A stretch of 9,755 bases of DNA, from assembly GCA_006227775.1 (NCBI GenBank), contig SBFV01000346.1:1-9755 (forward strand), given 5' to 3'. A program made the translations under genes and the position numbers. The notes under the pieces are model-generated. The model was not told the origin of the DNA. It was given only the letters and a program-made list of their open reading frames with translations, and did not search any database. This DNA is from Gammaproteobacteria bacterium. GTDB lineage: Bacteria; Pseudomonadota; Gammaproteobacteria; Chromatiales; Chromatiaceae. Below are positions 1-7,117 of this stretch, in pieces; the stretch's first letter is position 1; the number at the start of each line of letters is the position of its first letter.

Positions 1-146
1 GCGGAGGCATGTCTTGCCCAGGGCTAAATTTCGTGAGGCTTCTCGCCACCCCCTTGCTGAGGAAGGACAGCCTCGGGGTAACGCGGCCCCTGGGCGGCAT
101 CCTGCCAGCCAATGAGGAAGGGACGGGGATCCCCCCCGCTCGTCTT

Positions 147-171
147 GCCCGCGGGACCCTGGCCTGCGGGC
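147..171 (-). terminator. GC-rich hairpin just after the anti-sigma gene
   Basis: A perfect 6-bp inverted repeat (GCCCGC at 147-152, GCGGGC at 166-171) starts three bases beyond the stop codon of the gene at 175-441. It could end the sigma/anti-sigma transcript. No run of T follows it on the minus strand, so it is not a classical intrinsic terminator, and in DNA this GC-rich such arms can arise by chance. I see no gene in bases 1-146. Confidence 0.25.
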
Positions 172-174
172 GGC

Positions 175-441
175 TCAGTCCCGCGACTGTCCCTGTCCCT
201 CGCGCAGGGCCCGGCGGATACGCTCGCGCGCGGCGACCGGCAGCTCCGCGGCATTCGCCTCGCTCTCGGCGCGACGACGCAGCGAGCGCATCGCCCGATG
301 CATAAACGCAAGCTGCCGCTCGAGGCGCCGGCAGCTTACGCACATCCACAGATGCAGGCGCAAGCCCCAGCGCTCACGCGGACTGAGTTGGCGCTCCTGG
401 CTTTCCGAAAGCAGATGGCTCGCGTCTTTACAGGTCAGCAT
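175..441 (-). CDS. Small zinc-finger (zf-HC2) anti-sigma factor candidate
   Basis: This is an 88-residue basic protein with the zinc-binding anti-sigma signature: Cys4, then His30-x3-Cys34-x2-Cys37. In the ZAS/zf-HC2 family this motif holds a zinc ion and the protein binds and silences its partner ECF sigma factor, often releasing it on redox or zinc stress. There is no hydrophobic segment, so it should be a soluble cytoplasmic sensor. The C-terminal half is rich in Arg and Glu and probably helical. It starts two bases after the stop codon of the sigma gene at 444-1052, and its ribosome binding site lies inside the end of that gene, so the two are almost certainly co-translated. The motif and context support the anti-sigma role. 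The inducing signal cannot be read from the sequence. Confidence 0.85.
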   Translation of the reverse strand: MLTCKDASHLLSESQERQLSPRERWGLRLHLWMCVSCRRLERQLAFMHRAMRSLRRRAESEANAAELPVAARERIRRALREGQGQSRD

Positions 442-443
442 CG

Positions 444-1052
444 TTATTTACCTCCATGGCCGAGGCCATTGAGCCAGGTACGATCCAAACAGCGGCGCAG
501 CCCCAGCCGCGCCCGATGCAGCATGGTCCACAGGTTATTCGGCGTGATCGCCATTTCCTCACAAATCGTTTCGGTATCCTCCTCCATGACTTCACGCAGC
601 CAATAAAGCTGCGCCAGCCGCCGCGGCAGGCCATCCAGGCAACGTTGCAGGAAAGCGATGAACTCGCCCCGCTCGGCCATCTCCTCCGGGTTGCCCCAGT
701 CGGACAGCCGCTCTCGCCAGGAACCCGACGGCGCGAAATCACCCTCGTCAGTAGGATCGTCCCTTTCTGGCACCTGGGCGGGATCATCCAACGGCACCTC
801 GCGCACTTGAAGCCGGAACTGGTCCATGACCTTGTGCTTCAGGATGCCGATGAGCCAGGTACGCACCGAGGCAACGCCGCTGAAACGCTCCCGAGCCACC
901 AAGGCCGCCAGCAGGGTCTCCTGGACCACATCCTCGGCCCGGTGGGGATCGCGCAGCCGGAGAAGGGCATAACGGTAAAGGGCATCGCCATGCTGGTCCA
1001 GCCAGGTCTCCGGCGAGCTCAACCGGTGCTCATCCAAGCCGCTGCTTGACAT
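444..1052 (-). CDS. ECF-type RNA polymerase sigma-70 family factor
   Basis: This 202-residue protein has the two-domain layout of an extracytoplasmic-function sigma factor. Region 2 spans about residues 17-82 and includes DPHRAEDVVQETLLAAL and the RTWLIGILKHKVMD segment for -10 recognition. A linker of about 50 acidic residues follows, then region 4 at about 131-191. Region 4 ends in a helix-turn-helix with NNLWTMLHRARLGLRRCL, where the HRAR element is typical of sigma region 4.2. The sequence resembles the TIGR02943-like group, which is usually paired with a small zf-HC2 protein, as here. An upstream ATG at 1202 is in frame, but I chose the ATG at 1052. It has GGAG six bases upstream, and the extra 50 residues look like untranslated leader. 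The gene lies 213 bases after ribD, so it may have its own promoter. I could not identify a convincing ECF-type autoregulatory promoter there. Confidence 0.92.
   Translation of the reverse strand: MSSSGLDEHRLSSPETWLDQHGDALYRYALLRLRDPHRAEDVVQETLLAALVARERFSGVASVRTWLIGILKHKVMDQFRLQVREVPLDDPAQVPERDDPTDEGDFAPSGSWRERLSDWGNPEEMAERGEFIAFLQRCLDGLPRRLAQLYWLREVMEEDTETICEEMAITPNNLWTMLHRARLGLRRCLDRTWLNGLGHGGK
451..455 (-). promoter_or_regulatory. Shine-Dalgarno of the anti-sigma gene inside the sigma gene
   Basis: On the minus strand GGAGG lies nine bases before the ATG at 441. It forms part of the last codons of the sigma factor gene, which ends at 444. This arrangement suggests translational coupling, so that the anti-sigma protein is made in proportion to its sigma factor. 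Confidence 0.7.
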
Positions 1053-1226
1053 CGTCTTCTCCGCATGGTTGGTGGCGAGGGCCGGTGTGAACTCGGTAGA
1101 GGTCGCGCTCTGATTATCGGGGCGCGGATCAAGGCTTTTTCCATTTGGATCATGGGGGTTACTGGCTGAAATTCCGGTCATTCGCGCCGAGATCGCAATC
1201 ATTCGACCCTGCTACCCGACCCAAAT

Positions 1227-1260
1227 AACCCGCCGCTCCCATATTTGTCCAGTGGCGGTT
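1227..1260 (-). terminator. Weak terminator-like inverted repeat after ribD
   Basis: The arms CCGCC (1230-1234) and GGCGG (1254-1258) can pair five bases, with a possible partial extension to the flanking AA/TT. The loop is about 19 bases. On the minus strand the distal arm runs into GTTATTT, a short T-rich stretch six bases beyond the ribD stop. The stem is short and the loop long, so this is only a candidate end of the glyA-nrdR-ribD transcript. Confidence 0.25.
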
Positions 1261-1265
1261 GCCCT

Positions 1266-2630
1266 TTAGCCTGGCGAGCCGCTGGGGGGAAGTACGCAAG
1301 GCCCCCACACGGCTGTGATGCGCAGGTCGGGCCCGATCTTGCGGAGGTCCTGGACATGCAGTGCCAGGCGGTCTCCCATCCGCTCCAGGCCGGGGAGATG
1401 GAACAGGCCGAGCCCGCCGTCGCCCATGAGATGGGGGGCGAGGTAAAGCACCAGCTCATCGACCAGGCCGGCCTGGAGAGCACTGCCAGCGAGGGTGGCG
1501 CCGGCCTCGATGAGGACCTCGTTGATCTCCATGCGGGCGAGATAGCGCAGCAGGGTCTCGAGGTCCAGGCCGCGGGGACCGGGGGGGACCGGCAGAATGC
1601 CGGCGCCGGCGGCCTCCAGGCGGAGGGCGCGCTCGCGCATGGCCTCCAGGCGGGCATGGGGGCCGCCGTTCCGATCCAGCTCCCGGCTAATAGGTTGATC
1701 CGGTTCCCGGTCCCGGGAGGCGGTAGGAAAGGGCGTCAGATGCGGCCCAGCGGTCAGGTGGGTTTCTGGGTTGTCGGAAGAGAGGCCGTCGGCCTCCGGA
1801 TCCAGGCAGGCGATGAGGGTCTGCCCGGGCAATCCCAGCAGCCGTGACGTGGGTGGGGTGCGCAGACGGCTGTCGACCACTACCCGCAGGGGCTGGCGCA
1901 CCGCCTCGTCCAGGCCGAGGCCCGGCAAGTCGGTGGGGCTCAGGCGCACGTTCAGAGAGGGATCATCCGCCAGCAGGGTACCGACGCCGGTGAGGATGGC
2001 GGAGCTGCGGGCGCGCAGGTATTGCACATCCCGCCGGGCCGCCGCGGCCGTGATCCATTGGCTCTCGCCGCTGGCCATGGCGGTGCGGCCGTCCAGGCTC
2101 GCCGCCAGCTTGACACGGACATAGGGCAGGCCACGTTCCATGCGCTTGATGAAGCCAGGGTTGAGGCGGCGCGCCTCGGCTTCCAGCAGGCCCTGATCCA
2201 CCGCCACCCCCCCAGCGCGGAGCCGATCCAGGCCGGAGCCGGCGACCAGGGGATTGGGGTCGGTCATGGCCACCACCACCCGCGCCACTCCGGCCGCCAG
2301 CAGGGCGTCGGTACAGGGCGGGGTCCGGCCATGGTGACAACAGGGTTCCAGGCTGACGTAGGCGGTGGCGCCCCGCGCCGCGTCCCCCGCCGCCGCCAGG
2401 GCGATGGGTTCCGCATGGGGGCCGCCGGCGCGCCGGTGCCAACCCTCCCCCACCACCACGCCATCCTTGACGATGACGCAACCGACCCGGGGGTTGGGCT
2501 CGGTGGTATAGAGACCCTGGGCCGCCAGACGAATGGCGCGGGCCATGTGGACGCGGTCGGCGATGCGGTCGCGCGGGGGGTCGGGATCGGGGGTGCCGGC
2601 AGGGACGATAATCGGGGATAGGCCGGTCAT
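1266..2630 (-). CDS. ribD: Bifunctional riboflavin deaminase-reductase RibD
   Basis: RibD deaminates the pyrimidine product of GTP cyclohydrolase II and then reduces its ribosyl side chain with NADPH, two consecutive steps in riboflavin synthesis. The N-terminal deaminase domain carries the zinc site: His72-Ala-Glu74, then Pro96-Cys97 and Cys106 in the CCHHGRTPPC segment. The reductase domain begins near residue 169 with PYVRVKLAASLDGRTA, followed by SGESQWIT and the GVGTLLADDPSLNVR segment. It resumes near 355 with INEVLIEAGATLAGSAL and VDELVLYLAPHLMG. At 454 residues it is longer than the usual 360-380. Most of the excess is a low-complexity stretch at about residues 278-328 inside the reductase domain, plus an N-terminal tail of about 25. 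The start ATG overlaps the nrdR stop as ATGA, so translation is probably coupled. In related bacteria ribE and other riboflavin genes often follow, but here an ECF sigma gene does. Confidence 0.95.
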   Translation of the reverse strand: MTGLSPIIVPAGTPDPDPPRDRIADRVHMARAIRLAAQGLYTTEPNPRVGCVIVKDGVVVGEGWHRRAGGPHAEPIALAAAGDAARGATAYVSLEPCCHHGRTPPCTDALLAAGVARVVVAMTDPNPLVAGSGLDRLRAGGVAVDQGLLEAEARRLNPGFIKRMERGLPYVRVKLAASLDGRTAMASGESQWITAAAARRDVQYLRARSSAILTGVGTLLADDPSLNVRLSPTDLPGLGLDEAVRQPLRVVVDSRLRTPPTSRLLGLPGQTLIACLDPEADGLSSDNPETHLTAGPHLTPFPTASRDREPDQPISRELDRNGGPHARLEAMRERALRLEAAGAGILPVPPGPRGLDLETLLRYLARMEINEVLIEAGATLAGSALQAGLVDELVLYLAPHLMGDGGLGLFHLPGLERMGDRLALHVQDLRKIGPDLRITAVWGPCVLPPSGSPG

Positions 2631-3139
2631 GACGCCGGGCCCACGTCCGACAGCAATTCGAGCTGTCGGCGCTTGGCCTCGGCGCCCGGCTGGCGTTCCA
2701 GACGCTCGATCTCCTCGCGGAAGGCTCGGACATCCTCGAACTTGCGATAGACGGAGGCGAAGCGCACGTAGGCGACCTCGTCCAGGTGGCGCAATTCCTC
2801 CATGACCAGTTCGCCGATCAGGCGGGAAGAGACCTCGCCCTCGCCGCTGGCGATGAGCCGGCGGTTGATGCGCGCCAGGGCGGCCTCGACCTGTTCCGTC
2901 GGCACCTTGCGCTTCTCCAGGGCGCGCATCATGCCCGAGTGCACCTTGCGGCCATCGAAGGGTACCCGGGTGCCGTCCCGCTTGATGACCCGGGGCAGGT
3001 TGAGCTCCGCCACCTCGTAGGTGGTGAAGCGGTCCTTGCACAGCAGGCACTCGCGGCGACGGCGCACCTGGTCACCATCCCCCGAGAGCCGGGAATCAAC
3101 GACCTTGGTATCCTGGGCACCGCAGAAGGGACAGCGCAT
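2627..3139 (-). CDS. nrdR: Transcriptional repressor NrdR
   Basis: NrdR senses adenine nucleotides and represses ribonucleotide reductase genes by binding paired NrdR boxes. The 170-residue protein begins with the family hallmark MRCPFCG. Its zinc ribbon uses Cys3/Cys6 and Cys31/Cys34 (RRRECLLCKDRFTTYE). The ATP-cone domain follows at about residues 46-136, from LPRVIKRDGTRVPFD to VAYVRFASVYRKFEDV. A charged C-terminal tail of about 30 residues follows, at the long end of the family range. The ATG at 3139 gives the conserved N-terminus, although no good Shine-Dalgarno precedes it. The gene lies 80 bases after glyA and overlaps ribD, a grouping common in Gammaproteobacteria. I see no NrdR box in the window, and its nrd targets must lie elsewhere. 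Confidence 0.96.
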   Translation of the reverse strand: MRCPFCGAQDTKVVDSRLSGDGDQVRRRRECLLCKDRFTTYEVAELNLPRVIKRDGTRVPFDGRKVHSGMMRALEKRKVPTEQVEAALARINRRLIASGEGEVSSRLIGELVMEELRHLDEVAYVRFASVYRKFEDVRAFREEIERLERQPGAEAKRRQLELLSDVGPAS

Positions 3140-3219
3140 TCAATTAAACCCGAGCCAGGTTGATTTCGGTGGCGGCCGGGTGGAAGAACGGCTGGTATCC
3201 GCCAAGCCGACACCCGACC

Positions 3220-4476
3220 TCAGTGCCGATATACCGGGAAGCGAGCGCAGAGGTCCAGCACCTTGGCCTTGACCTGGTCGCTGACCGCCGGGTCGCCGCG
3301 GGCATCAATGAGATCGCACATCCAGCCCGCCAGGTCCCTGGCCTCGGCCGCGCCGCAGCCACGAGTGGTCAGGGCCGGGGTGCCGACGCGGATGCCGCTG
3401 GTGACGAAGGGCGATTGGGGGTCGTTGGGCACGGCGTTCTTGTTGACGGTGATGTTGGCCGCCCCCAGCCAGGCGTCCACCTCCTTGCCGGTGAGGCCCT
3501 GGGCGATGAAGCTGACCAGGAAAAGATGGTCGTCGGTGCCACCGGAGACCACATCGTAACCACGGTCGAGGAAGACCTGGGCCATGGCGCGGGCATTGGC
3601 CAGGACCTGGCGCTGGTAGTCGGTGAAGGCGGGGTCCATGGCCTCCTTGAAGGCCACCGCCTTGGCGGCGATGACGTGCATCAGGGGCCCGCCCTGGATG
3701 CCGGGAAAGACCAGGGAGTTGAGCTTCTTCTCGATCTCCGGGTTGGCCTTGGCCAGGATCAGGCCGCCGCGGGGGCCGCGCAGGGTCTTGTGAGTGGTGG
3801 TGGTGGTGACGTCGGCGATCTGGACCGGGCTGGGGTAGAGTCCCGCCGCCACCAAACCGGCGACATGGGCCATGTCTACCAGCAGGTAGGCGCCGACGGC
3901 GTCGGCGACATCGCGGAAGCGCTGCCAGTCCACCACCCGGGAGTAGGCGGAAAAGCCGGCGACGATCAGCTTGGGCCGGTGCTCACGGGCCAGGCGCTCC
4001 ACCTCGGCGTAGTCGATCTCCCCGGTGGCTGGGTCCAGGCCATACTGGTAGGCTCGGTAGAGCTTGCCGGAGAAATTGGGCTTGGCGCCATGAGTCAGGT
4101 GGCCGCCGTGGGCCAGGCTCATGCCCAGCACCACGTCCCCCGGCTCGCACAGGGCCATGTAGACGGCGGCGTTGGCCTGGGAGCCGGAGTGGGGCTGGAC
4201 GTTGGCGAAGTCGGCGCCAAACAGAGTCTTGGCGCGGTCGATGGCCAGTTGCTCGACGATGTCGACGTACTCGCAACCGCCGTAGTAACGCTTGCCGGGA
4301 TAGCCCTCGGCATACTTGTTGGTCAGGACGGAACCCTGGGCCTCCATTACCCGGGGGCTGGTGTAGTTCTCCGAGGCGATGAGCTCGACGTGCTCCTCCT
4401 GGCGGCGTTCCTCGTGCTGGATCGCGGCCCAGAGCTCGTCGTCATAGCCCTCGATGCGGGTGGACTGGTCAAACAT
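3220..4476 (-). CDS. glyA: Serine hydroxymethyltransferase GlyA
   Basis: GlyA uses pyridoxal phosphate (PLP) to convert serine and tetrahydrofolate to glycine and 5,10-methylene-tetrahydrofolate, the main source of one-carbon units for purines, thymidylate and methionine. The 418 residues match the usual bacterial length of about 415-420. Visible signatures are ELIASENYTS near residue 31, the TNKYAEGYPGKRYYGG substrate loop at 52-67, and HSGSQANAAVYMAL near 96. The PLP-contacting DMAHVAGLVA starts at Asp201, and TTTTTHKTLRGPRGG contains the Schiff-base lysine at residue 230. The ATG at 4476 has GAGG seven bases upstream. It heads a same-strand run with nrdR and ribD and looks intact. Confidence 0.98.
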   Translation of the reverse strand: MFDQSTRIEGYDDELWAAIQHEERRQEEHVELIASENYTSPRVMEAQGSVLTNKYAEGYPGKRYYGGCEYVDIVEQLAIDRAKTLFGADFANVQPHSGSQANAAVYMALCEPGDVVLGMSLAHGGHLTHGAKPNFSGKLYRAYQYGLDPATGEIDYAEVERLAREHRPKLIVAGFSAYSRVVDWQRFRDVADAVGAYLLVDMAHVAGLVAAGLYPSPVQIADVTTTTTHKTLRGPRGGLILAKANPEIEKKLNSLVFPGIQGGPLMHVIAAKAVAFKEAMDPAFTDYQRQVLANARAMAQVFLDRGYDVVSGGTDDHLFLVSFIAQGLTGKEVDAWLGAANITVNKNAVPNDPQSPFVTSGIRVGTPALTTRGCGAAEARDLAGWMCDLIDARGDPAVSDQVKAKVLDLCARFPVYRH

Positions 4477-4505
4477 GGCGTGGCCTCAACCGATGAAATC
4501 GACGC

Positions 4506-4511
4506 ATTCTA
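4506..4511 (-). promoter_or_regulatory. Possible -10 element for glyA
   Basis: On the minus strand TAGAAT (5 of 6 to TATAAT) lies 29 bases before the glyA ATG, leaving room for a short leader carrying the GAGG ribosome binding site. I found no recognisable -35 at 16-18 bases spacing, so the promoter is tentative or activator dependent. Confidence 0.3.
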
Positions 4512-4536
4512 TCCGCTTTGGCCGGCGGCATGCGCG

Positions 4537-4566
4537 CCTTCCTGGACCCTCCCCCCGCCAGGAAGG
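4537..4566. repeat. Perfect 9-bp inverted repeat upstream of glyA
   Basis: The arms CCTTCCTGG (4537-4545) and CCAGGAAGG (4558-4566) are exact inverted complements around a C-rich 12-base spacer. It lies about 25 bases upstream of the candidate glyA -10. No T run follows on either strand. It could be an operator, an RNA hairpin, or part of the transcription end of the 4658-5674 gene. Confidence 0.4.
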
Positions 4567-4595
4567 ACTCCGACGCCGGGGGCTTCCGCCCGAAA

Positions 4596-4623
4596 CCTTC
4601 AGGTTTTCCCACGGAACTGAAGG
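4596..4623 (-). terminator. Hairpin downstream of the 338-residue gene
   Basis: A perfect 7-bp inverted repeat (CCTTCAG at 4596-4602, CTGAAGG at 4617-4623) lies about 35 bases beyond the stop codon at 4658. On the minus strand it is followed only by TTTCGG, so it resembles an intrinsic terminator with a very short U tract. Confidence 0.35.
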
Positions 4624-4657
4624 AGCGGTAAAGCCGGCGATTGGCAGGGGCTATCCA

Positions 4658-5674
4658 TTACAGGTAGGGCCCCATCGCGTCGACGAAATCCACCCGGGCA
4701 GGCAAGTGGGTGGGGTCGATGATCAGGGGCAGCATAACGGCCCGCTGCTGGCGGCTGCTGCGCAATTGCATGAAGTCGATGCGGCGCGCCGCGGCATTAT
4801 CCGGCGCCCGCTGGATGTTCATGGCATCCAGATAGAGGCTGAGGGGCTCGGCCCAAACCTGCTGGCCCGGGTTGCCCATGACCTCGATGAGGATGGCCAG
4901 ATGCTCCTCCAGAATCGATTGCTCCGGTCCAAGGGCATCCAATTGAGCCGTGATGTCATCGAGTTCCGCCGTGAGTTTGGCCAGGTCAATATGCACGGGT
5001 GCCGCAGGCTTGAAGCTCCAGCCGCCGCGCTCCAGGTTCTCCAGCTTGCGCCGCAGGAGGTCCCGCTGACGGGTCAGATCCGCCCGCTCCCGTTTGAGCT
5101 CGGTGATGCGCTCCAGGGCCAAGGTCAGCAGAAAGTCGAAGGCCCGTCGTTTCAACAACCGCCGGTTTTCCTCATTGTTGTCGTTCGGTTCCAGCAGGCG
5201 GTGGGCGACGAAGCTCACCGTGACCTGGGCCACGTCCCGACGCACCTGATCCCCCACCAGATCCAGCCCAAGGATGTTACGTTCCATCGGATCGGCCAAC
5301 AGCAAGGCGTTCACGGGCCTCAGCCCCCGGCCCGCGCCTTCGTCCAGAAAATCCCGCAGGGCCTGGTCCCGCCCCAGGATATCCAGCATGCTTTCGGTGG
5401 AGGCGAAGATGGCGCTGAGGCGGGGATCGGCGGAGAAACTGGCGGCCCCCACCGCCACCGGGGCCAGGGACTCGTGCAGGCTGTCGACCAGGTCGACGAT
5501 ATGATCGATGGCGCGGACGATCGGGTCTCGCAACTTACGGGCGTAACCCGGCAGGGCGCGCACCCGAGGGTCCGTCCCCTCCACCGCGCGATCGATAGCC
5601 AGATCGACCAGTGACTCAGGATAGCGGCCGGAATGCTCGCCGCCGCCGAATATCGAATAGAGGAGTTTTAGCAT
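4658..5674 (-). CDS. Uncharacterised 338-residue protein with a coiled-coil segment
   Basis: I do not recognise this protein family. The first 160 residues look like a helical globular region, including SLVDLAIDRAVEGTDPRVRAL and IVRAIDHIVDLVDSLHESL. Residues about 168-217 are strongly charged (RRLLKRR, ITELKRERADLTRQRDLLRRKLENLE) and should form a helix or coiled coil. A second helical pair lies at about 229-268, followed by a mixed C-terminal region. There is no signal peptide and no clear membrane span, so it is probably cytoplasmic. Codon use resembles the neighbours and the reading frame is open throughout, which argues for a real gene. No clear Shine-Dalgarno precedes the ATG at 5674. 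It lies 117 bases after the permease gene on the same strand and may be co-transcribed with it. Function is unknown. Confidence 0.75.
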   Translation of the reverse strand: MLKLLYSIFGGGEHSGRYPESLVDLAIDRAVEGTDPRVRALPGYARKLRDPIVRAIDHIVDLVDSLHESLAPVAVGAASFSADPRLSAIFASTESMLDILGRDQALRDFLDEGAGRGLRPVNALLLADPMERNILGLDLVGDQVRRDVAQVTVSFVAHRLLEPNDNNEENRRLLKRRAFDFLLTLALERITELKRERADLTRQRDLLRRKLENLERGGWSFKPAAPVHIDLAKLTAELDDITAQLDALGPEQSILEEHLAILIEVMGNPGQQVWAEPLSLYLDAMNIQRAPDNAAARRIDFMQLRSSRQQRAVMLPLIIDPTHLPARVDFVDAMGPYL

Positions 5675-5791
5675 GGGGTGTTATCGCGGTTGTAATGGGT
5701 CGGGTCAGTCGAGCGAATCGTCACGAGGGTGAGGGTGCCATCAGGCTGTTGTCGCCCATGGCGGTGTCTCTTCACGCCAAACGGGGTCCAG

Positions 5792-6916
5792 TCACAGCCG
5801 CGTCAGACTCACCGTTTGCCGGAAACGGGCCAGGGCGAGGGTAAAGGCGAGGATTCCCAGCCCCAGAGTGGCGGCCAGATGATGCCATATCAATTCCAGG
5901 CCGGCCCCGCGAAAGACCAGGGATTGCATGTAGGCTACGATGTGGGTGGTCGGAGAGAGCAGCATCAGCCGTTGCAACAGGTCCGGCATGGAATCGAGGG
6001 GGGTGTTGGCCCCCGAAAGCATATACATCACCAGGAACACCGGGATGGAAAGCAGCCCGAACTGGGGCATGGTCCGGGCCAGGGTGGCAAGCAGGATACC
6101 CAGGGCGGTGAGGGCGAAGAGGTAGACCGCCAACCCGAGGACGTAGAGGCCCGGCGAACCGACGCTGGGAGCCCCCAGCACCCCCCCGACCACCAGGACC
6201 TTGGACAGGCTGGCCGCGATCAGGATCACCACGCCATTGGCCCAGACCTTGGCCAGCATGATGTCGGCGGCGGTGAGGGGCATCACCAGCAGGTGCTCGA
6301 TGGTGCCGTGCTCCCGCTCACGGATCAGGGCCGCGCCGGGCAGCAGGATGCCCAGCAGGGTCACCATGTTCACGATCTGCATCACCGCCAGAAACCAGGA
6401 CGATTCCCCATTGGGATTGAAGACCAGGCGGGTCACCGCCGTGACCGCCGGGGGGGGCGCCGGGGCCTCATCCCCCAGGTGATACAGCGGTTCCTCGGCC
6501 AGTACCCGTTCCAGATAGCGCGCGCCCGCCCCCGCCATGGCCATGGCGGTGGCATCCACGTTGACCTGGATCACCGGCTGGCGTCCCTCCCGGACATCCG
6601 CGTGCAGCCGGGGGGGGAAATCGATGACGAAGGTGAAGCGCCCGTCCTCCAGGGCGGCGTCCAGGTCCGTGGCGGGGATCGGCACGGGTGGCTGGAAAAA
6701 GGGCGGACGCAGGGCATCCGTCAGCCGCGCGCTCAGAGGGGAAGCATCCTCGTCCACCACCGCCACGGAGGCGTTCTGCAGTTCGATCTTGACCCCCCGG
6801 GCCGGGGCGATGATGGCGATGGTGAAGCAATACAGGATGAGCAGGACCAGAACGGGGTCGTAGCGGAGGCTGACGAGCTCCTTGAGTCCCAGACGGTAGA
6901 TGTGGTTAAGCCTCAT
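5792..6916 (-). CDS. ABC-2 type transporter permease, YhhJ-like
   Basis: This is a 374-residue inner-membrane export permease of the ABC-2/YhhJ type. One hydrophobic segment lies near the N-terminus (about 21-38). A large periplasmic domain follows at about 40-170, with ELQNASVAVVDEDASPLSARL and FVIDFPPRLHADVREG. Five more hydrophobic segments sit at about 173-198, 225-247, 256-280, 284-302 and 343-364. The signature IREREHGTIEHLLVMPLTA at about 198-216 is the cytoplasmic coupling helix that contacts the ATPase. SGANTPLDSMP (about 301-311) is also family-typical. The ATG at 6916 has GAGG seven bases upstream. Such permeases work with an ATP-binding subunit and often a membrane-fusion (HlyD-like) subunit encoded beside them. 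Neither is present here: upstream is divergent umuC and downstream is an unknown gene. Substrate is unknown. Confidence 0.9.
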   Translation of the reverse strand: MRLNHIYRLGLKELVSLRYDPVLVLLILYCFTIAIIAPARGVKIELQNASVAVVDEDASPLSARLTDALRPPFFQPPVPIPATDLDAALEDGRFTFVIDFPPRLHADVREGRQPVIQVNVDATAMAMAGAGARYLERVLAEEPLYHLGDEAPAPPPAVTAVTRLVFNPNGESSWFLAVMQIVNMVTLLGILLPGAALIREREHGTIEHLLVMPLTAADIMLAKVWANGVVILIAASLSKVLVVGGVLGAPSVGSPGLYVLGLAVYLFALTALGILLATLARTMPQFGLLSIPVFLVMYMLSGANTPLDSMPDLLQRLMLLSPTTHIVAYMQSLVFRGAGLELIWHHLAATLGLGILAFTLALARFRQTVSLTRL

Positions 6917-6980
6917 CTCGGCGCCTCACGGACAGCGGCCCGGAGCCCAGGGCCCGGGGACTAGGACTAGCGATATCGAC

Positions 6981-7011
6981 ATCATCCACGCAAGGATGCC
7001 TCCGTTGTCAA
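6981..7011 (-). promoter_or_regulatory. Possible sigma-70 promoter for the permease gene
   Basis: On the minus strand a consensus -35 TTGACA (7006-7011) is followed after 19 bases by GATGAT (6981-6986, 4 of 6 to the -10 consensus), about 65 bases before the permease ATG. The spacing is longer than ideal and the -10 is weak, so only the -35 match is notable. Confidence 0.25.
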
Positions 7012-7090
7012 GATCCCGCGGGAGGGAAATCTTCGACGCGACCCGCCATACCGCCACCGACCCAGGACAACCGCCGTCGCATCCTTGGCC

Positions 7091-7096
7091 TATACT
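7091..7096 (+). promoter_or_regulatory. -10 element for umuC
   Basis: TATACT (5 of 6 to TATAAT) lies 32 bases before the umuC start codon. No good -35 is seen at 16-18 bases upstream. The element abuts the dyad at 7097-7117, which would place transcription start inside that dyad. Confidence 0.45.
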
Positions 7097-7117
7097 CTGA
7101 TTGACGTAACATCAATC
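7097..7117. promoter_or_regulatory. Candidate operator for umuC: 19-bp dyad with SOS-box-like core
   Basis: Bases 7099-7117 read GATTGACGTAACATCAATC. The arms GATTGA and TCAATC are exact inverted complements, and the inner bases also mirror except for one pair and the central base. Overlapping it, 7097-7112 can be read as CTGA-N8-ACAT, which matches six of the eight fixed bases of the enterobacterial LexA box CTGT-N8-ACAG. It sits immediately downstream of the TATACT element and 11 bases before the umuC ATG, a place where a bound repressor would block transcription. SOS control by LexA is expected for umuC from other bacteria. Whether this site binds LexA or another regulator is inference. 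Confidence 0.5.

Noticed and set aside
1140..1200. ECF autoregulatory promoter (GGAATTT at 1169-1175 on the minus strand)
   Set aside because: It loosely resembles a GGAAC-type -35, but no CGTC or TCTGA-like -10 lies at 16-17 bases, so the match is too weak.
2631..3050. In-frame upstream extension of ribD to 3050
   Set aside because: It would run out of frame through nrdR. The ATGA overlap at 2627-2630 is the natural start and matches RibD N-termini.
3160..4620. A 486-codon open frame on the plus strand antisense to glyA
   Set aside because: It is a GC-rich mirror of the glyA codons (Gly/Val/Asp/His-rich, no domain). glyA itself is unmistakable.
4477..4657. Glycine riboswitch or PurR box upstream of glyA
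   Set aside because: No conserved riboswitch core and no ACGCAAACGTTTGCGT-like site was found, only the two simple inverted repeats.
5729..6964. A 411-codon plus-strand open frame over the permease
   Set aside because: The product is dominated by Gly, Gln, His and Arg with no hydrophobic or catalytic pattern. It is the complement of the permease gene.
6964..6975. Tandem GACTAG GACTAG
   Set aside because: Two 6-base copies are too short to be meaningful.
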